A DNA stretch of 52,491 nucleotides from a virus. The stretch spans positions 1 through 52,491 of the IMG/VR virus record IMGVR_UViG_3300044470_000064; one strand, 5' to 3'. The notes under the pieces were generated by a model that saw only the letters and a program-made list of their open reading frames with translations, had not been told where the DNA came from and searched no databases. Both the position numbers and the translations under genes were made by a program. Of the stretch, positions 1-7,950 are shown piece by piece (positions within the stretch are counted from its first letter, which is position 1; each line of letters opens with the position of its first letter).

Positions 1-174
1 GAGCGACTTGTCTCCCCGCTGTGCCCGGAGGCAAGCGAGGGTGTGCGAGATGAGAAACGGGCTGTTCCCGTTCCGGGTCGCGAACCGTGGGCACGCGCAC
101 TCCTGCACCCACCGCGCCTGATCCCAAGTTGCCTCGACCTGTACCATTCCAGTCTCCTGAGTGGTGATCTCCAT
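1..174 (-). CDS. Small hypothetical protein, runs off left edge
   Basis: Open reading frame of 58 codons from an ATG at 174 that reaches base 1 without a stop. It contains a Cys-x-Cys and a further Cys (ECACPRF, LACLRA) but no family I recognise. If base 1 is joined to base 52491, the next codons on this strand are CTC TAG, so the protein would end at about 59 residues. This fits a circular or circularly permuted genome. A possible -10 (TAATCT) lies exactly six bases before the ATG, so the gene may have its own leaderless promoter. Confidence 0.55.
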   Translation of the reverse strand, partial: MEITTQETGMVQVEATWDQARWVQECACPRFATRNGNSPFLISHTLACLRAQRGDKSL

Positions 175-180
175 GCCCGA

Positions 181-186
181 AGATTA
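181..186 (-). promoter_or_regulatory. Candidate -10 box of a leaderless promoter
   Basis: TAATCT on the minus strand, six bases before the ATG at 174. The spacing matches other lone genes in the window (14282, 16660, 22668). The upstream TG is not in the extended -10 position and no good -35 is visible, so this is the weakest member of the set. Confidence 0.3.
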
Positions 187-227
187 CACCCCCCGAGGAT
201 GCCGTGCGGTAACAGGTTGGTTACGGT

Positions 228-599
228 TCACGGCTCGCTGATCTCGACCCGGAGCCCCGGTAGCCGTCCCTTCTCCTGCTCCATCGGCAGGAGCGTCAGC
301 CAGGCGGGGGTGTCGTCAACCAGCCATCCCGCATCCCGCAGCCCGTCGACGGCCGGTTTCATGGCCGCGGTGACGTTGTCCGCGTCCATGATCTTGTGCC
401 GGGCGGAGTAGATGCGCGTGAGTTGCACCGTCCGGGGCGTTGCGGCTTTGTCGAGGTCAAGCCGGTTGCGCTCGCTCCGAGCTGCGAGGGCCACGATCTC
501 GCGGGCCTGCTTCACCCGCCGGGCTCGCTCTGCCCAGTGGATGCGCGAATTTGGCGACGGCAGCGAGGCGGGAAGTGGGACGGTGAATGTCCAGGTCAC
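228..599 (-). CDS. RusA-like Holliday junction resolvase
   Basis: A 123-residue protein of typical RusA size. The acidic signature is visible: MDADNVTAAMKPAVDGL (D72, D74, D85) followed by GWLVDD (D95, D96), matching the metal-binding aspartates of the RusA family. The N-terminus has the usual PxPASLPSPNSR asparagine-containing loop. RusA enzymes resolve four-way junctions during phage replication and recombination. The GTG start overlaps the stop of the methyltransferase gene (GTGA), so the two are probably translationally coupled in the leftward operon. Confidence 0.82.
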   Translation of the reverse strand: MTWTFTVPLPASLPSPNSRIHWAERARRVKQAREIVALAARSERNRLDLDKAATPRTVQLTRIYSARHKIMDADNVTAAMKPAVDGLRDAGWLVDDTPAWLTLLPMEQEKGRLPGLRVEISEP

Positions 600-1591
600 A
601 TCTCCCCCTCACGCTCGGCCCACTCCTCATCGGGGGCGAACAACTCGGCCTGACTGCCATCCTCGCGGTCGATGGTGGCGAGGTTCTTGATGGTCTGGCG
701 GTAGTAACTGGCCTTCAACTCTACCCCCACCCCGAACCGCCCAGAGCGCACAGCCTCGTACACCTCGGACCCCACCCCCATGAACGGGGTAAACACACGC
801 TCGCCGGGGTTGCTCCACAGTTGCAGCGCCCGCTGGATCACGTCAAGCTGTAGCGGGTGCATGTGCTTCTCGTCCTCCTCGTCCCGCGAATCGCGGAAGG
901 GGAGCACGCGGCCGATGCGGACATCATCCCAAAACGCCGAGGCATACTGCCGCCATATCCACTGGGAATAGCGGTTCTCGATCTGGTTGCCCTTCCACTC
1001 GCGGTAGTGCTCCAACTCGGAAGGCACCCGGCGCTCCCCGGCGTACTCGGTTAGCCCGTGAGGGTGGGCGATGGGTACAGGGTTGTCGCCGTGCTTACGA
1101 AACACCAGGAGATAGTCGGCCGAGGCAACGGTGCATCGGGACGAATCGTCCACGATGGTCTTGTGCGCCAGGTTCTTTGCCATCGTCCGGTTGCGGACGC
1201 CTAGCGGCTCCTTCCAGATGTGATAGCGGGCAATGTAGTCGAAACCAAGAGGGCGGTGCAACCGGATGATATCGCCAGGCAGGTCCGTCAATGTGTCGCG
1301 GCCCGTGTTCCCCGAGCGCACGTCCATGCAATGCACGCACGTCACTCGCCCCGGCATGGTCAGGCGGTGGAGTTCCCGAATCACGTAGCCGTAGTGCTCT
1401 AGGAACTCGTCGTAGTTGCGTGCGTTGGACAGGTCGCGCTCCGACGAACTGTAGTGGTACAGGCCGGCGAAGGGCGGGGAGTAGACCGATAGGTGGATGG
1501 ACTTGTCAGGCAGGGATGGCATGACCTCCATGCAGTCCCCCTGGTACACGGCGTAGCGGTCGGTTACCTCCTGGGCTTCTACCTTAGCCAC
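596..1591 (-). CDS. DNA methyltransferase (N4-cytosine/N6-adenine type)
   Basis: A 331-residue SAM-dependent DNA methyltransferase. The catalytic motif SPPF is near residues 38-41, after an N-terminal QGDCMEVM motif. The SAM-binding motif PFMGVGSEVYEA and GVGVELKASYY are near the C-terminus, giving a beta-class order. SPPF is commonest in N4-cytosine enzymes; N6-adenine is possible. The start chosen is a GTG at 1591 with GGAGG seven bases upstream, overlapping the end of the helicase gene. The open frame extends further upstream but only antisense-like arginine-rich sequence lies there. Probable roles are self-modification against host restriction or epigenetic control. No cognate nuclease is adjacent. 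Confidence 0.85.
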   Translation of the reverse strand: MAKVEAQEVTDRYAVYQGDCMEVMPSLPDKSIHLSVYSPPFAGLYHYSSSERDLSNARNYDEFLEHYGYVIRELHRLTMPGRVTCVHCMDVRSGNTGRDTLTDLPGDIIRLHRPLGFDYIARYHIWKEPLGVRNRTMAKNLAHKTIVDDSSRCTVASADYLLVFRKHGDNPVPIAHPHGLTEYAGERRVPSELEHYREWKGNQIENRYSQWIWRQYASAFWDDVRIGRVLPFRDSRDEEDEKHMHPLQLDVIQRALQLWSNPGERVFTPFMGVGSEVYEAVRSGRFGVGVELKASYYRQTIKNLATIDREDGSQAELFAPDEEWAEREGEM

Positions 1592-2964
1592 GCCGGCACC
1601 TCCATATCGTTTGCGGTGGCATAGGGGTGTCTGACCCCTAGCGCATCGTTCATGTAGCGGAGCAGCGCATCGAACATCGCGTCGGCGCGCTCGGCCTTGC
1701 GTTGCAGGTTGGCCAGGGCGTGTGTGCCGCCCTCGGTGGTCAGGATATCCACGCTCACCGGGGACCTCTGCCCGAACCGCCAGCACCGTCTCACGGCCTG
1801 ATAATACTGTTCGTAACTGTGCGACGGGAAGAAGGCGATGCGGTGGCAATGCTGCCAGTTTAGCCCCCACCCGCCGATCTTGGGCTTTGTGATGAGCACC
1901 CGCGTTTGCCCGGTGGAGAACGCGCGCAACTTCTCCTCTTTCTCCTCTATCTCGTCAGCCCCGCTCACCTCGACAGCATCCGGGATCATGCGGCGCAACC
2001 TGGCGCCCTCGTCATTGAGGTTGCACCAGACCACCACCGCCTCTGTCCCACCGGAAACCTCAGCAGCAGCCTCGCATCTCTCGTCAATGGTACGTCGCAA
2101 CTCCTCGCGCTCCTCGTGCAACCCGATGGCTGGCATGTCGAACAGGTCACCCTCCCGGAGCGTCTTGGCCTTGACGATATGTGTGTTCGTGGTCAGCGGC
2201 GGCAAGATGAACCCATCATCCTCGAACCCCATGTCCGAAGGCTTGCGCATGGCCCGCGCCCACGAGGACACCCAGCGCCAAAACGCCTCCTGCGCGTGGC
2301 CCTTGAACCGCCATCCGGTTTTCTGCCCACCGATCCCCTTGCCGTGGTACTTGCCCCGCACGTCACTGGTTCGCTGGTCGTTGATAAAGAAGCGGTTGAG
2401 CATGTCCATGAACCCGAGTTGCCCGAGCGCCTCGCTGGCGGTGCCCAGTTCGATGTAGTCGTTCGGCGCAGCGGTAGCCGTGCCCAACAGGCGGTAGGGT
2501 ATCTCGCGTAGAAACTCCGTCACGATGGCTCGCCGCACCCCGTCAAAGGACTTGATGGCGCTGGATTCGTCGCACACCACCCCGCCGAACTTCGACGCGT
2601 CGAACTTCTCTAGGCGTTCGTAGTTGGTAATCGTGATGGGTGCGGTGACCTTCCCGTCGCGAGAGATGGCGGCCTCCTCGTGGAACTTGACCGCCTCAGT
2701 GGCGGTCTGAAACCCCACGGCCAACGGGGTCACGATGAGGACCGGCTTGCCCGTGTGGCGGTGGACGTTATCCGCCCATACCAGTTCCATCGGTGTCTTG
2801 CCGAGCCCGCAGTCAGCGAACAGTCCCGCGCGCCCTTGCCGGATGGCCCACTCGGTGAGCGCTCGTTGAAACGGGAACAAGAAGTCCGGCAGCGACACAG
2901 GCTCGAACCCGCCGGCGTCCGCGAGTTGACGCTTGCTCTCCAGGAAGGATGCGTACTCGCTCAC
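1579..2964 (-). CDS. SNF2/DEAD-box family helicase (SF2)
   Basis: A 461-residue superfamily 2 ATPase. Walker A is DCGLGKT (about 51-57), the motif II equivalent is CDESSAIKS, and motif III-like GTATAAPND follows. The C-terminal lobe has a GGWGLNWQHCHR segment and motif VI QAVRRCWRFGQ, which is typical of SNF2-type phage helicases. The start is a GTG at 2964 overlapping the stop of the small membrane gene (GTGA) with GGGGAG upstream. The longer open frame to 3156 is a shadow. Phage SNF2-like helicases are usually placed with replication and recombination genes, as here. It may act in origin melting or fork restart. Confidence 0.88.
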   Translation of the reverse strand: MSEYASFLESKRQLADAGGFEPVSLPDFLFPFQRALTEWAIRQGRAGLFADCGLGKTPMELVWADNVHRHTGKPVLIVTPLAVGFQTATEAVKFHEEAAISRDGKVTAPITITNYERLEKFDASKFGGVVCDESSAIKSFDGVRRAIVTEFLREIPYRLLGTATAAPNDYIELGTASEALGQLGFMDMLNRFFINDQRTSDVRGKYHGKGIGGQKTGWRFKGHAQEAFWRWVSSWARAMRKPSDMGFEDDGFILPPLTTNTHIVKAKTLREGDLFDMPAIGLHEEREELRRTIDERCEAAAEVSGGTEAVVVWCNLNDEGARLRRMIPDAVEVSGADEIEEKEEKLRAFSTGQTRVLITKPKIGGWGLNWQHCHRIAFFPSHSYEQYYQAVRRCWRFGQRSPVSVDILTTEGGTHALANLQRKAERADAMFDALLRYMNDALGVRHPYATANDMEVPAWLR

Positions 2965-3200
2965 AGCATCTCCCCTATATGGGCAACAAGCCACCAGATG
3001 CCGAAGAACAGCACCAGCCACCCCACGGCTCCGGCGAGGACACACAGCAGCAGCGTGAGCGGCGTCATCCCGGCCAGGGCGCGCTCCTCGTCGGGCCGGC
3101 CGAACGTGGGCGGCACCCAGGACGTGGCTCCGTCCCAGCGCGTCAGCTTGCGCCATCCTGCCCAGTGACGAGGGCGACGGGTGATCGGGTACTGGCTCAC
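2961..3200 (-). CDS. Small membrane protein
   Basis: A 79-residue protein with an arginine- and tryptophan-rich N-terminal half and one long hydrophobic segment (about 45-75, TLLLCVLAGAVGWLVLFFGI), so probably a single-pass membrane protein with its N-terminus inside. It overlaps both neighbours by four bases. I do not recognise a family. It is unusual to find a membrane protein between a helicase loader-like gene and a helicase gene. Confidence 0.65.
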   Translation of the reverse strand: MSQYPITRRPRHWAGWRKLTRWDGATSWVPPTFGRPDEERALAGMTPLTLLLCVLAGAVGWLVLFFGIWWLVAHIGEML

Positions 3201-3817
3201 AGGATGCCTCCCTTCGGGGCGAGAGTGATGGTGTCGCGATGCTCTCCCCGGAGCGCAGCGGCGAAGTCTGCCAACGTCTCGTACCAGCGGTGGTCCGAGA
3301 GTACCTTGTCGCGTAACCTTGACTTAGCGGCGTCGTTGGTAAAGGTTCCGAAGCTCATCTCCCGCCAGCGGACCACGGGGCCGATCCGATCAGCCTCCGC
3401 CATCATCCGCGCTAGATGCTCGGGCGTCCAGTCCTGCCGGCGGGCGACGGTGGCAAGCTCGGCCATCCTCCCCTGCTCCCAGGAGTTCGGCCCCCAGCCG
3501 TCGCGTTGCTCTCGCAGCCCCGCCAGGCGGTCCTCCCGCGTCTCGGGGACCTTCGGGGCGGGCAGGAGGGCGCGGGCCTGGTTCTCCAGCGCCATGTCAT
3601 GCTCATACCCCCGGAGGACTTCCGCAAACTGGGCGATGCTCGGGAAGCGCGGCGAACTCATTGAGAGCGTGTCGATGGCGGCCTGCATCATCCCGGGATC
3701 GTGGCGTCCCAGAGCACGTCGGTACATCGTATCCACGGCGGGGTCTACGATGGCACGGTCATGGGGCCAGGCGGCACGCATCGCCGTCAGCATCGCGGCC
3801 CATTCCTGGTCGGTCAT
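3197..3817 (-). CDS. Putative replicative helicase loader (G39P-like)
   Basis: A 206-residue protein. The N-terminal region has a helical pattern ending in SSPRFPSIAQFAEVLRG, resembling the N-terminal domain of phage helicase loaders such as SPP1 G39P, where a proline-x-(I)-A-E/Q segment follows several helices. The C-terminal half is charged and helical. The start chosen is the ATG at 3817, which overlaps the stop of the upstream gene (ATGA); an open frame extends 16 codons further. It lies in the same operon as a replication initiator-like gene and a helicase, which supports a replisome-loading role. Similarity is weak and the call is tentative. Confidence 0.5.
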   Translation of the reverse strand: MTDQEWAAMLTAMRAAWPHDRAIVDPAVDTMYRRALGRHDPGMMQAAIDTLSMSSPRFPSIAQFAEVLRGYEHDMALENQARALLPAPKVPETREDRLAGLREQRDGWGPNSWEQGRMAELATVARRQDWTPEHLARMMAEADRIGPVVRWREMSFGTFTNDAAKSRLRDKVLSDHRWYETLADFAAALRGEHRDTITLAPKGGIL

Positions 3818-4149
3818 ACCGTAAGCTCCGCAACGCGAGGCTCTTGCTTGAGTACCCATAGGCACTCAGGGCAGGTGATGGGGTCAGTCGTATGCAGCCA
3901 CGCCCCCGGAGGTGGTTCAACGATCCCAGGCAACCACGGCTCCCAACGCACTGTGACCATGGAACAGAGGGTATCGCGCCAATGACCATAGGCCCTACAT
4001 TCCCCCACCCAACCACGCTCTGCTAGTAGGCGCTGGCAGACCTCACGGCGACACCGACCATCCGTGCCGTGGACGACCCCAACGGGGGACCGTAGGCGCT
4101 CTAGGACGCGTTCCATGTGCCGCTCGGGCTCAGGGATGCGCTCATCCAT
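3814..4149 (-). CDS. Hypothetical protein with a possible zinc site
   Basis: A 111-residue protein with several cysteines (C33, C38 and a later TCPEC motif near the C-terminus) and a tryptophan-rich middle. It could bind one zinc ion. No family is recognised. It overlaps the upstream membrane gene by eight bases and the downstream gene by four, consistent with a single polycistronic message. Confidence 0.6.
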   Translation of the reverse strand: MDERIPEPERHMERVLERLRSPVGVVHGTDGRCRREVCQRLLAERGWVGECRAYGHWRDTLCSMVTVRWEPWLPGIVEPPPGAWLHTTDPITCPECLWVLKQEPRVAELTV

Positions 4150-4297
4150 GTGGCCTTCCCTCCGTGCTCCAATCCAACCCGATGAACAACGCCGCCCCTA
4201 CGAGCACCGCTATCACCAGGAGCGCAGTCGGAGCCAGGATGAGCACTACCGTGGCCGCAGCGATGAGCAGGATGGCGAGCACAGCGAGGGCGTTCAT
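4142..4297 (-). CDS. Tiny membrane protein
   Basis: A 51-residue protein that is almost entirely hydrophobic from residue 2 to about 40 (MNALAVLAILLIAAATVVLI, then a second segment), so one or two transmembrane helices. The start is the ATG at 4297, which overlaps the stop of the preceding gene (ATGA). A longer open frame upstream is a shadow of that gene. The function is unknown. Confidence 0.6.
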   Translation of the reverse strand: MNALAVLAILLIAAATVVLILAPTALLVIAVLVGAALFIGLDWSTEGRPHG

Positions 4298-4485
4298 GCG
4301 TCGTGGTCCAATGCATCTTCGATCTCGCCGGCAAGCTCCCGCATCGACGGGGGAAATACACCGGGTCCGCCCCACAGGACCATCCCTTCTAGGCCACCCT
4401 CCCATTCCATCTTGGCTAGGAACTCGATGCGGGTCCACTCCTGTCCGTCCTCCGCGGTCCAGCGATCCTCAACTATGGCGGGCAT
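4294..4485 (-). CDS. Small acidic hypothetical protein
   Basis: A 63-residue acidic protein with a Trp/Glu-rich middle (EWTRIEFLAKMEWEGG) and a C-terminal helix. It overlaps both the upstream gene (17 bases) and the downstream membrane gene (4 bases). No family is recognised. The compact overlapping layout supports it as real. Confidence 0.55.
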   Translation of the reverse strand: MPAIVEDRWTAEDGQEWTRIEFLAKMEWEGGLEGMVLWGGPGVFPPSMRELAGEIEDALDHDA

Positions 4486-4642
4486 CGGAGGTCTCCACGG
4501 CCGATGCTACGATGGCATTGGCGAGTTTCTCGACGGCTTCGGATGTAGCGGCGATGAGGGTGTCCCCTTCGTCGGTGGTGTCCGCCAGATCGCGGAGACG
4601 CTCCACGAACTCTACTACGGCGGTGTGTATGCGCTCGCTCAC
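4469..4642 (-). CDS. Small helical hypothetical protein
   Basis: A 57-residue protein from a GTG at 4642 that overlaps the replication gene stop (GTGA), with a GGAGGG ribosome-binding site. The sequence begins MSERIHTAVVEFVERLRDLA and reads as two amphipathic helices with many acidic residues. Its short length and GTG start make it easy to miss. The function is unknown. Confidence 0.6.
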   Translation of the reverse strand: MSERIHTAVVEFVERLRDLADTTDEGDTLIAATSEAVEKLANAIVASAVETSDARHS

Positions 4643-5412
4643 GTCGTACCCTCCATATCCACGACTATACCACCTCCTGCGTAGCGCTGGGCAATCGTCT
4701 CCCGGTCCCGCTCCTGTTGGGTCTGCGGGGGCTTGACGTCACCGAGCGCCCCCCAGTGCTTCGCCAGCGCCGAGGGCGTTAGCCTGGCGTTCGGCAGATA
4801 GTCTGCCCACGCGGCGGCCCGACGCCTCACCTCTTCAGGGGTAGCTCCCACGGCCGCCAGGTCGCTCTTGGCCTTATTCGCCGCCCCTCTCCCTGCTGGG
4901 GTCAATTCTCGCCAGTTTACCTGGCACCCCTCGCAGATAGCCTCAAACAGCTCATCCCTTCGGGCCACTTTTGCAGGTACGTTAGTACCTGTTATGTTCT
5001 GTTCCGTCTCCGTTACTTCGGGGGCGTTCGTAGGAGCCGTCCGAACGCCGTTCGAACGCGGTTCGGGTTGGGCCGATCCATACTTGGCGCGGCGCTTCTC
5101 AGCCGAGCGCCGGCCCATCTCGGAGTAGTCCGGGGGCTCGCTCTGGTGGGCCTCCCAGTCGTGCATCTGATAGCCTGCGGGTACGATGTCCCACAGATGC
5201 CGCGCGATGAGCGCCGAGATGGTCTCCTGTTCGAGCGGCCCGGTACAGCCCAGGCCGTGCTCGATGAAACTGATCGGGATAAATCCGCCCGTGTGGTGGA
5301 GTTTGGTATAGAGCAGCCCGGAGATCCAAAGACCCCGGCTGGCAAGGGTCAGCCCGAGCCACTTGTCATGCCCCGCTAGGTCAGTGGCGACTTTGGCGTA
5401 GGTTTCGGTCAC
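4639..5412 (-). CDS. Replication initiator / replisome organiser-like protein
   Basis: A 257-residue protein. The first 100 residues have the pattern HDKWLGLTLASRGLWISGLL, then a TGGFIP segment, which is the winged-helix N-terminal pattern shared by many phage replication proteins (DnaD-like or replisome organisers). A variable linker rich in Thr/Pro/Asn follows, then a helical C-terminal domain (ELFEAICEGCQVNWRELTPA onward). The start is the GTG at 5412, overlapping the previous stop (GTGA); codons upstream to 5481 are shadow sequence. It probably binds the phage origin and recruits the putative loader encoded downstream. Confidence 0.65.
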   Translation of the reverse strand: MTETYAKVATDLAGHDKWLGLTLASRGLWISGLLYTKLHHTGGFIPISFIEHGLGCTGPLEQETISALIARHLWDIVPAGYQMHDWEAHQSEPPDYSEMGRRSAEKRRAKYGSAQPEPRSNGVRTAPTNAPEVTETEQNITGTNVPAKVARRDELFEAICEGCQVNWRELTPAGRGAANKAKSDLAAVGATPEEVRRRAAAWADYLPNARLTPSALAKHWGALGDVKPPQTQQERDRETIAQRYAGGGIVVDMEGTT

Positions 5413-5582
5413 GCCATCGCCCTCCGACGTAGCCTGCGGTACTCGACCTTCGTCTCCCTCGACAGGTGCCACAGGCCGCAAGCGGCACAGCGATACCTTC
5501 TCAGCGGGGAGCCGATGGTGGCGCGTCTAGCTGCCTCGCTATCGGCATAGGGAACCTTCCGACTGACGCATCCCTCGCTCAT
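5409..5582 (-). CDS. Small zinc-ribbon-like protein
   Basis: A 57-residue basic protein starting at the ATG at 5582 (ATGA overlap with the upstream gene). It contains YRCAACGLWHLSRET, a CxxC-x(3)-H arrangement seen in many tiny phage proteins that follow an arginine-rich helix. It may bind nucleic acid. No exact family is known to me. Confidence 0.65.
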   Translation of the reverse strand: MSEGCVSRKVPYADSEAARRATIGSPLRRYRCAACGLWHLSRETKVEYRRLRRRAMA

Positions 5583-5956
5583 GCGCTTGCCCCCCAGTTG
5601 TAGACCTGCTGGACGCTGGACGCGCTCCGAGGCCCGCCGAAGCCTCGGATGGGGGTGCTGGCCTCGTCCGCCGTTCTCTCGCCGAGGATGAACTCCCCCC
5701 AGACGGTATGCCCGGGGTGGGCAAGTTCGTACTCGCATACCCAGCACAATTTCATCTCATTCAGTTGGTGGCGCATCCCACAGAGAGCGCAGCGGTGCCA
5801 ACTGGCGGGGAGGGCGTTGCGTAACCGACGGTAGCCCGTCTGCTGCCGCGTAGCCGCTTCGGAGGCCACCCGATGCCGACAGGGAGGGCAGAAGCGCGCT
5901 CGGCCTTCGGGGATCATGGTGGGGCAGGTTTGGCAGGCGTGGGGATGGTACCTCAC
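5579..5956 (-). CDS. Four-CxxC zinc-finger protein
   Basis: A 125-residue protein with four CxxC pairs (ACQTC, FCPPC, RCALC, LCWVC), enough for two zinc ribbons. The start is a GTG at 5956 whose bases overlap the stop of the first gene of the operon (GTGA). Downstream it overlaps the next zinc-ribbon gene. A much longer open frame upstream (to 7096) is antisense to the DUF4406-like gene and is rejected. The likely role is nucleic-acid binding in early regulation or replication. Confidence 0.65.
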   Translation of the reverse strand: MRYHPHACQTCPTMIPEGRARFCPPCRHRVASEAATRQQTGYRRLRNALPASWHRCALCGMRHQLNEMKLCWVCEYELAHPGHTVWGEFILGERTADEASTPIRGFGGPRSASSVQQVYNWGASA

Positions 5957-6120
5957 GGGTAGAGCCCCAGCTTGACGGCGCGGTCCAGCCGGCGCTTCGC
6001 CACCCTCTCTGGGACGTTCAGGACGGCCCCGAGCTGGGCGCAGGTGGGTGTGACCCCATGGTGTACGTTGAACCAGATGGCGGCTGTGGCGGCCCTCTGG
6101 GCGTTTCGCTTCCCGAACAT
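5953..6120 (-). CDS. Small HTH-like protein, first gene of leftward operon
   Basis: A 55-residue protein from an ATG at 6120 with a clear GGAGGG site. It begins MFGKRNAQRAATAAIWFNVH, then VTPTCAQLGAVLNVPERVAK, which reads as a helix-turn-helix (replacement of one turn by the LNVPE segment), and ends in a basic tail. It is the promoter-proximal gene of the leftward operon, a common place for a regulator. It is too short to assign a family. Confidence 0.6.
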   Translation of the reverse strand: MFGKRNAQRAATAAIWFNVHHGVTPTCAQLGAVLNVPERVAKRRLDRAVKLGLYP

Positions 6121-6150
6121 AGCTCCCTCCATCTGGTCGGCTCTGGGGGT

Positions 6151-6159
6151 AGTCTAGCA
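6151..6159 (-). promoter_or_regulatory. Leftward operon promoter, extended -10
   Basis: TGCTAGACT on the minus strand gives an extended -10 (TGn-TAGACT) about 30 bases before the first ATG of the leftward operon. The same nine bases occur in the promoters at 14267 and 22675. The -35 is poor, as expected for extended -10 promoters. A perfect palindrome lies directly upstream of it. Confidence 0.6.
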
Positions 6160-6171
6160 CCCCGCGCGGGG
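6160..6171. promoter_or_regulatory. Candidate operator palindrome CCCCGCGCGGGG
   Basis: A 12-bp perfect palindrome directly abutting the extended -10 of the leftward promoter, within the divergent control region. Its position would let a bound repressor block the leftward promoter. It could be the target of one of the small HTH proteins. No second copy was seen in the control region. Confidence 0.35.
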
Positions 6172-6188
6172 AATTGTGCGGGGATGGG

Positions 6189-6217
6189 TTGCACGGGTGT
6201 TCGGGACGTGGTAGGAT
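6189..6217 (+). promoter_or_regulatory. Rightward promoter in the divergent control region
   Basis: TTGCAC at 6189-6194 and TAGGAT at 6212-6217, separated by 17 bases, with TGG just before the -10. Transcription would start near 6224, which is itself a GTG in frame with the DUF4406-like gene, so the message may be leaderless or carry a 90-base leader to the stronger ribosome-binding site at 6302. Confidence 0.6.
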
Positions 6218-6313
6218 GCGGGTGTGAGTACGGGAGCCGCCCCGAAGCGCGCCAAACGTCCCCCCAGCGATGGGGCGGTTCCCGCATCCCACATCCCCAC
6301 TGGAGGTAAGCGC

Positions 6314-7282
6314 GTGCCCAAGAAGGACCCCCGTCGGAGCATTTACATTGCTGGCAAGATGAGGGGGTTGCCGCTCTACGGGTTCCCCGCCTTCGACGCA
6401 GCAGCCGAACGGCTCACCGCCGAAGGGTGGATTGTCCACAGTCCCGCAGACCACGATCGCTCGCTGGGATTCGACCCCGGCGGGCCGATGTGCGACGCTG
6501 AGACACTGGCTGCGATGCATCGCTGGGACATGCAGACCATCACCGAGAGTGACGCGATCTACATGTTGCCGGGGTGGGAGGACAGCGACGGGGCGACCCG
6601 AGAGCTGGACGTGGCGCGGGTGTGCGGGCTGGACGTGTATTGGGCAGACGATGCCACGCCGCCCTACGAAGCGGACGAACGGCCAGCTCCGCGTCAGTGG
6701 GAATACCCCACATGTACGTCCCACCCGACCGCCGAGCGTACCCACTGGAACGGCACCACCTGGACGGAGCCCCCATCTCCCGAAGCTGAGGCGACACTGG
6801 CGGAGTGGCAGCGCAAGTTGGACGCGTTGCCGCCGTACGTTCCAGGCGCGAAACTGCCGGTAGAGCCTCCAGACGGAGAGGCCATGGAACCGCGCCCGAC
6901 GTGGACGGTGACGCAAGAGGCGCCAGCCGTCAGTCGTCACGCCTTCAACCGCGCCGTGGATGCGAGCGTAGCGCGGACCCAGGCGATCAGCGGACAGCGG
7001 GGGGAGACCTATCAAGATACCTGGAGCGAGGCCAACCTTCGGACGTCGTTTCTGGACGCGACGTTGCGGAGTATCGCGGAGCAACAGGGCCACCACGGTG
7101 CCGACATCGAACTAGCGGCCCTGACGCCCGCCGAGAGGCGCCTGATCGTGGTCGCCTCCCTGTGTGACGTGAAGCTCTCGCGGCTCATCGGGGAGTGGAA
7201 GCAGGACCACGTAGACGACCTGGAGAACTACGCCGGCGCGTGGAACACCTGGATGGGGGAATACCTGGAGGGTAAGGCGTGA
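6314..7282 (+). CDS. DUF4406-like protein with C-terminal phage domain
   Basis: A 322-residue protein. The N-terminal half (SIYIAGKMRGLPLYGFPAF, then HRWDMQTITESDAIYMLPGW) matches the DUF4406 / nucleoside deoxyribosyltransferase-like fold, in which a Rossmann-like domain binds a nucleotide or sugar. The C-terminal part (RGETYQDTW, then WKQDHVDDLENYAGAW) resembles a small phage domain often found alone, so this looks like a fusion. The start chosen is a GTG with GGAGGT seven bases upstream; an in-frame GTG at 6224 sits at the predicted transcription start and would add 30 residues. It may act in nucleotide metabolism. The substrate is unknown. Confidence 0.65.
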   Translation: MPKKDPRRSIYIAGKMRGLPLYGFPAFDAAAERLTAEGWIVHSPADHDRSLGFDPGGPMCDAETLAAMHRWDMQTITESDAIYMLPGWEDSDGATRELDVARVCGLDVYWADDATPPYEADERPAPRQWEYPTCTSHPTAERTHWNGTTWTEPPSPEAEATLAEWQRKLDALPPYVPGAKLPVEPPDGEAMEPRPTWTVTQEAPAVSRHAFNRAVDASVARTQAISGQRGETYQDTWSEANLRTSFLDATLRSIAEQQGHHGADIELAALTPAERRLIVVASLCDVKLSRLIGEWKQDHVDDLENYAGAWNTWMGEYLEGKA

Positions 7283-7950
7283 CCGTTGGGGAGGACGGCA
7301 GCCAGGTACGGGCGGTGGGCTCCCTGGCTCCGTCCCCTCCAGTGCGTCCATGGCCTGAGGACACCCGGTTGAGCCCCTACGATGGTGGCGGGGTGCCGGT
7401 TGCCCCTGGGGCCGCCTACAGGGGGATGCCAGACGATGTGGCACTGGCCGCCGCTGTCTGCGATGCGCTCATTTGGGGCCGGGATAGCTGGCCCGCCGAC
7501 GTACAGGCGTATCAGGATGCCCCTCCGCCGATCCTCATGTCTAGCGACAATGAGCGGATCATGGCCGAGCATGGCTGGCGGGACGCTGAGGACATCTACG
7601 AGGCCGCCGGGGTTACCGAGAAACAGCGCCAGGCGGTATCCCTGTACCTGCTCGGTTGGGCTGGCCCGGCCATTGCCGATGAGATGCGGACCTCTCGCTG
7701 GAATGCCAACTCTCACGTTCGCCGAGGGCTGGACAACCTACACAGATTAGTAGGCCACCAAAAAGTGGTAGTTAGTGAGGGAGCTCCTTGGGCGCCGCAA
7801 GTTACATATACGCGGCCCAAGCCTCCCTACCTAGTACTCACCGATCGCCAGATGCGTAGTCGGAGGGAACGCGAGATCGCTGCCGGTATGGACTTCGAAG
7901 CGATCCCCAGTGCGGGACGGGAGAAGAGTGGCCGCCGTCTGGCCCGGTGA
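7279..7950 (+). CDS. Sigma region 4-like HTH protein
   Basis: A 223-residue protein. Residues about 110-155 (GVTEKQRQAVSLYLLGWAGP, then IADEMRTSRWNANSHVRRGL) form a sigma-70 region 4 / LuxR-type helix-turn-helix, as seen in phage transcriptional activators. The N-terminus is proline-rich and the C-terminus basic. The GTG start overlaps the previous stop (GTGA). It is a candidate activator of late transcription. Binding target unknown. Confidence 0.55.
   Translation: MTVGEDGSQVRAVGSLAPSPPVRPWPEDTRLSPYDGGGVPVAPGAAYRGMPDDVALAAAVCDALIWGRDSWPADVQAYQDAPPPILMSSDNERIMAEHGWRDAEDIYEAAGVTEKQRQAVSLYLLGWAGPAIADEMRTSRWNANSHVRRGLDNLHRLVGHQKVVVSEGAPWAPQVTYTRPKPPYLVLTDRQMRSRREREIAAGMDFEAIPSAGREKSGRRLAR

Noticed and set aside
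4655-4665. TGGTATAGT on the minus strand near the end of the replication gene as another promoter
   Set aside because: It lies in coding sequence of a continuous operon and has no start codon at the 6-7 base spacing of the other members.
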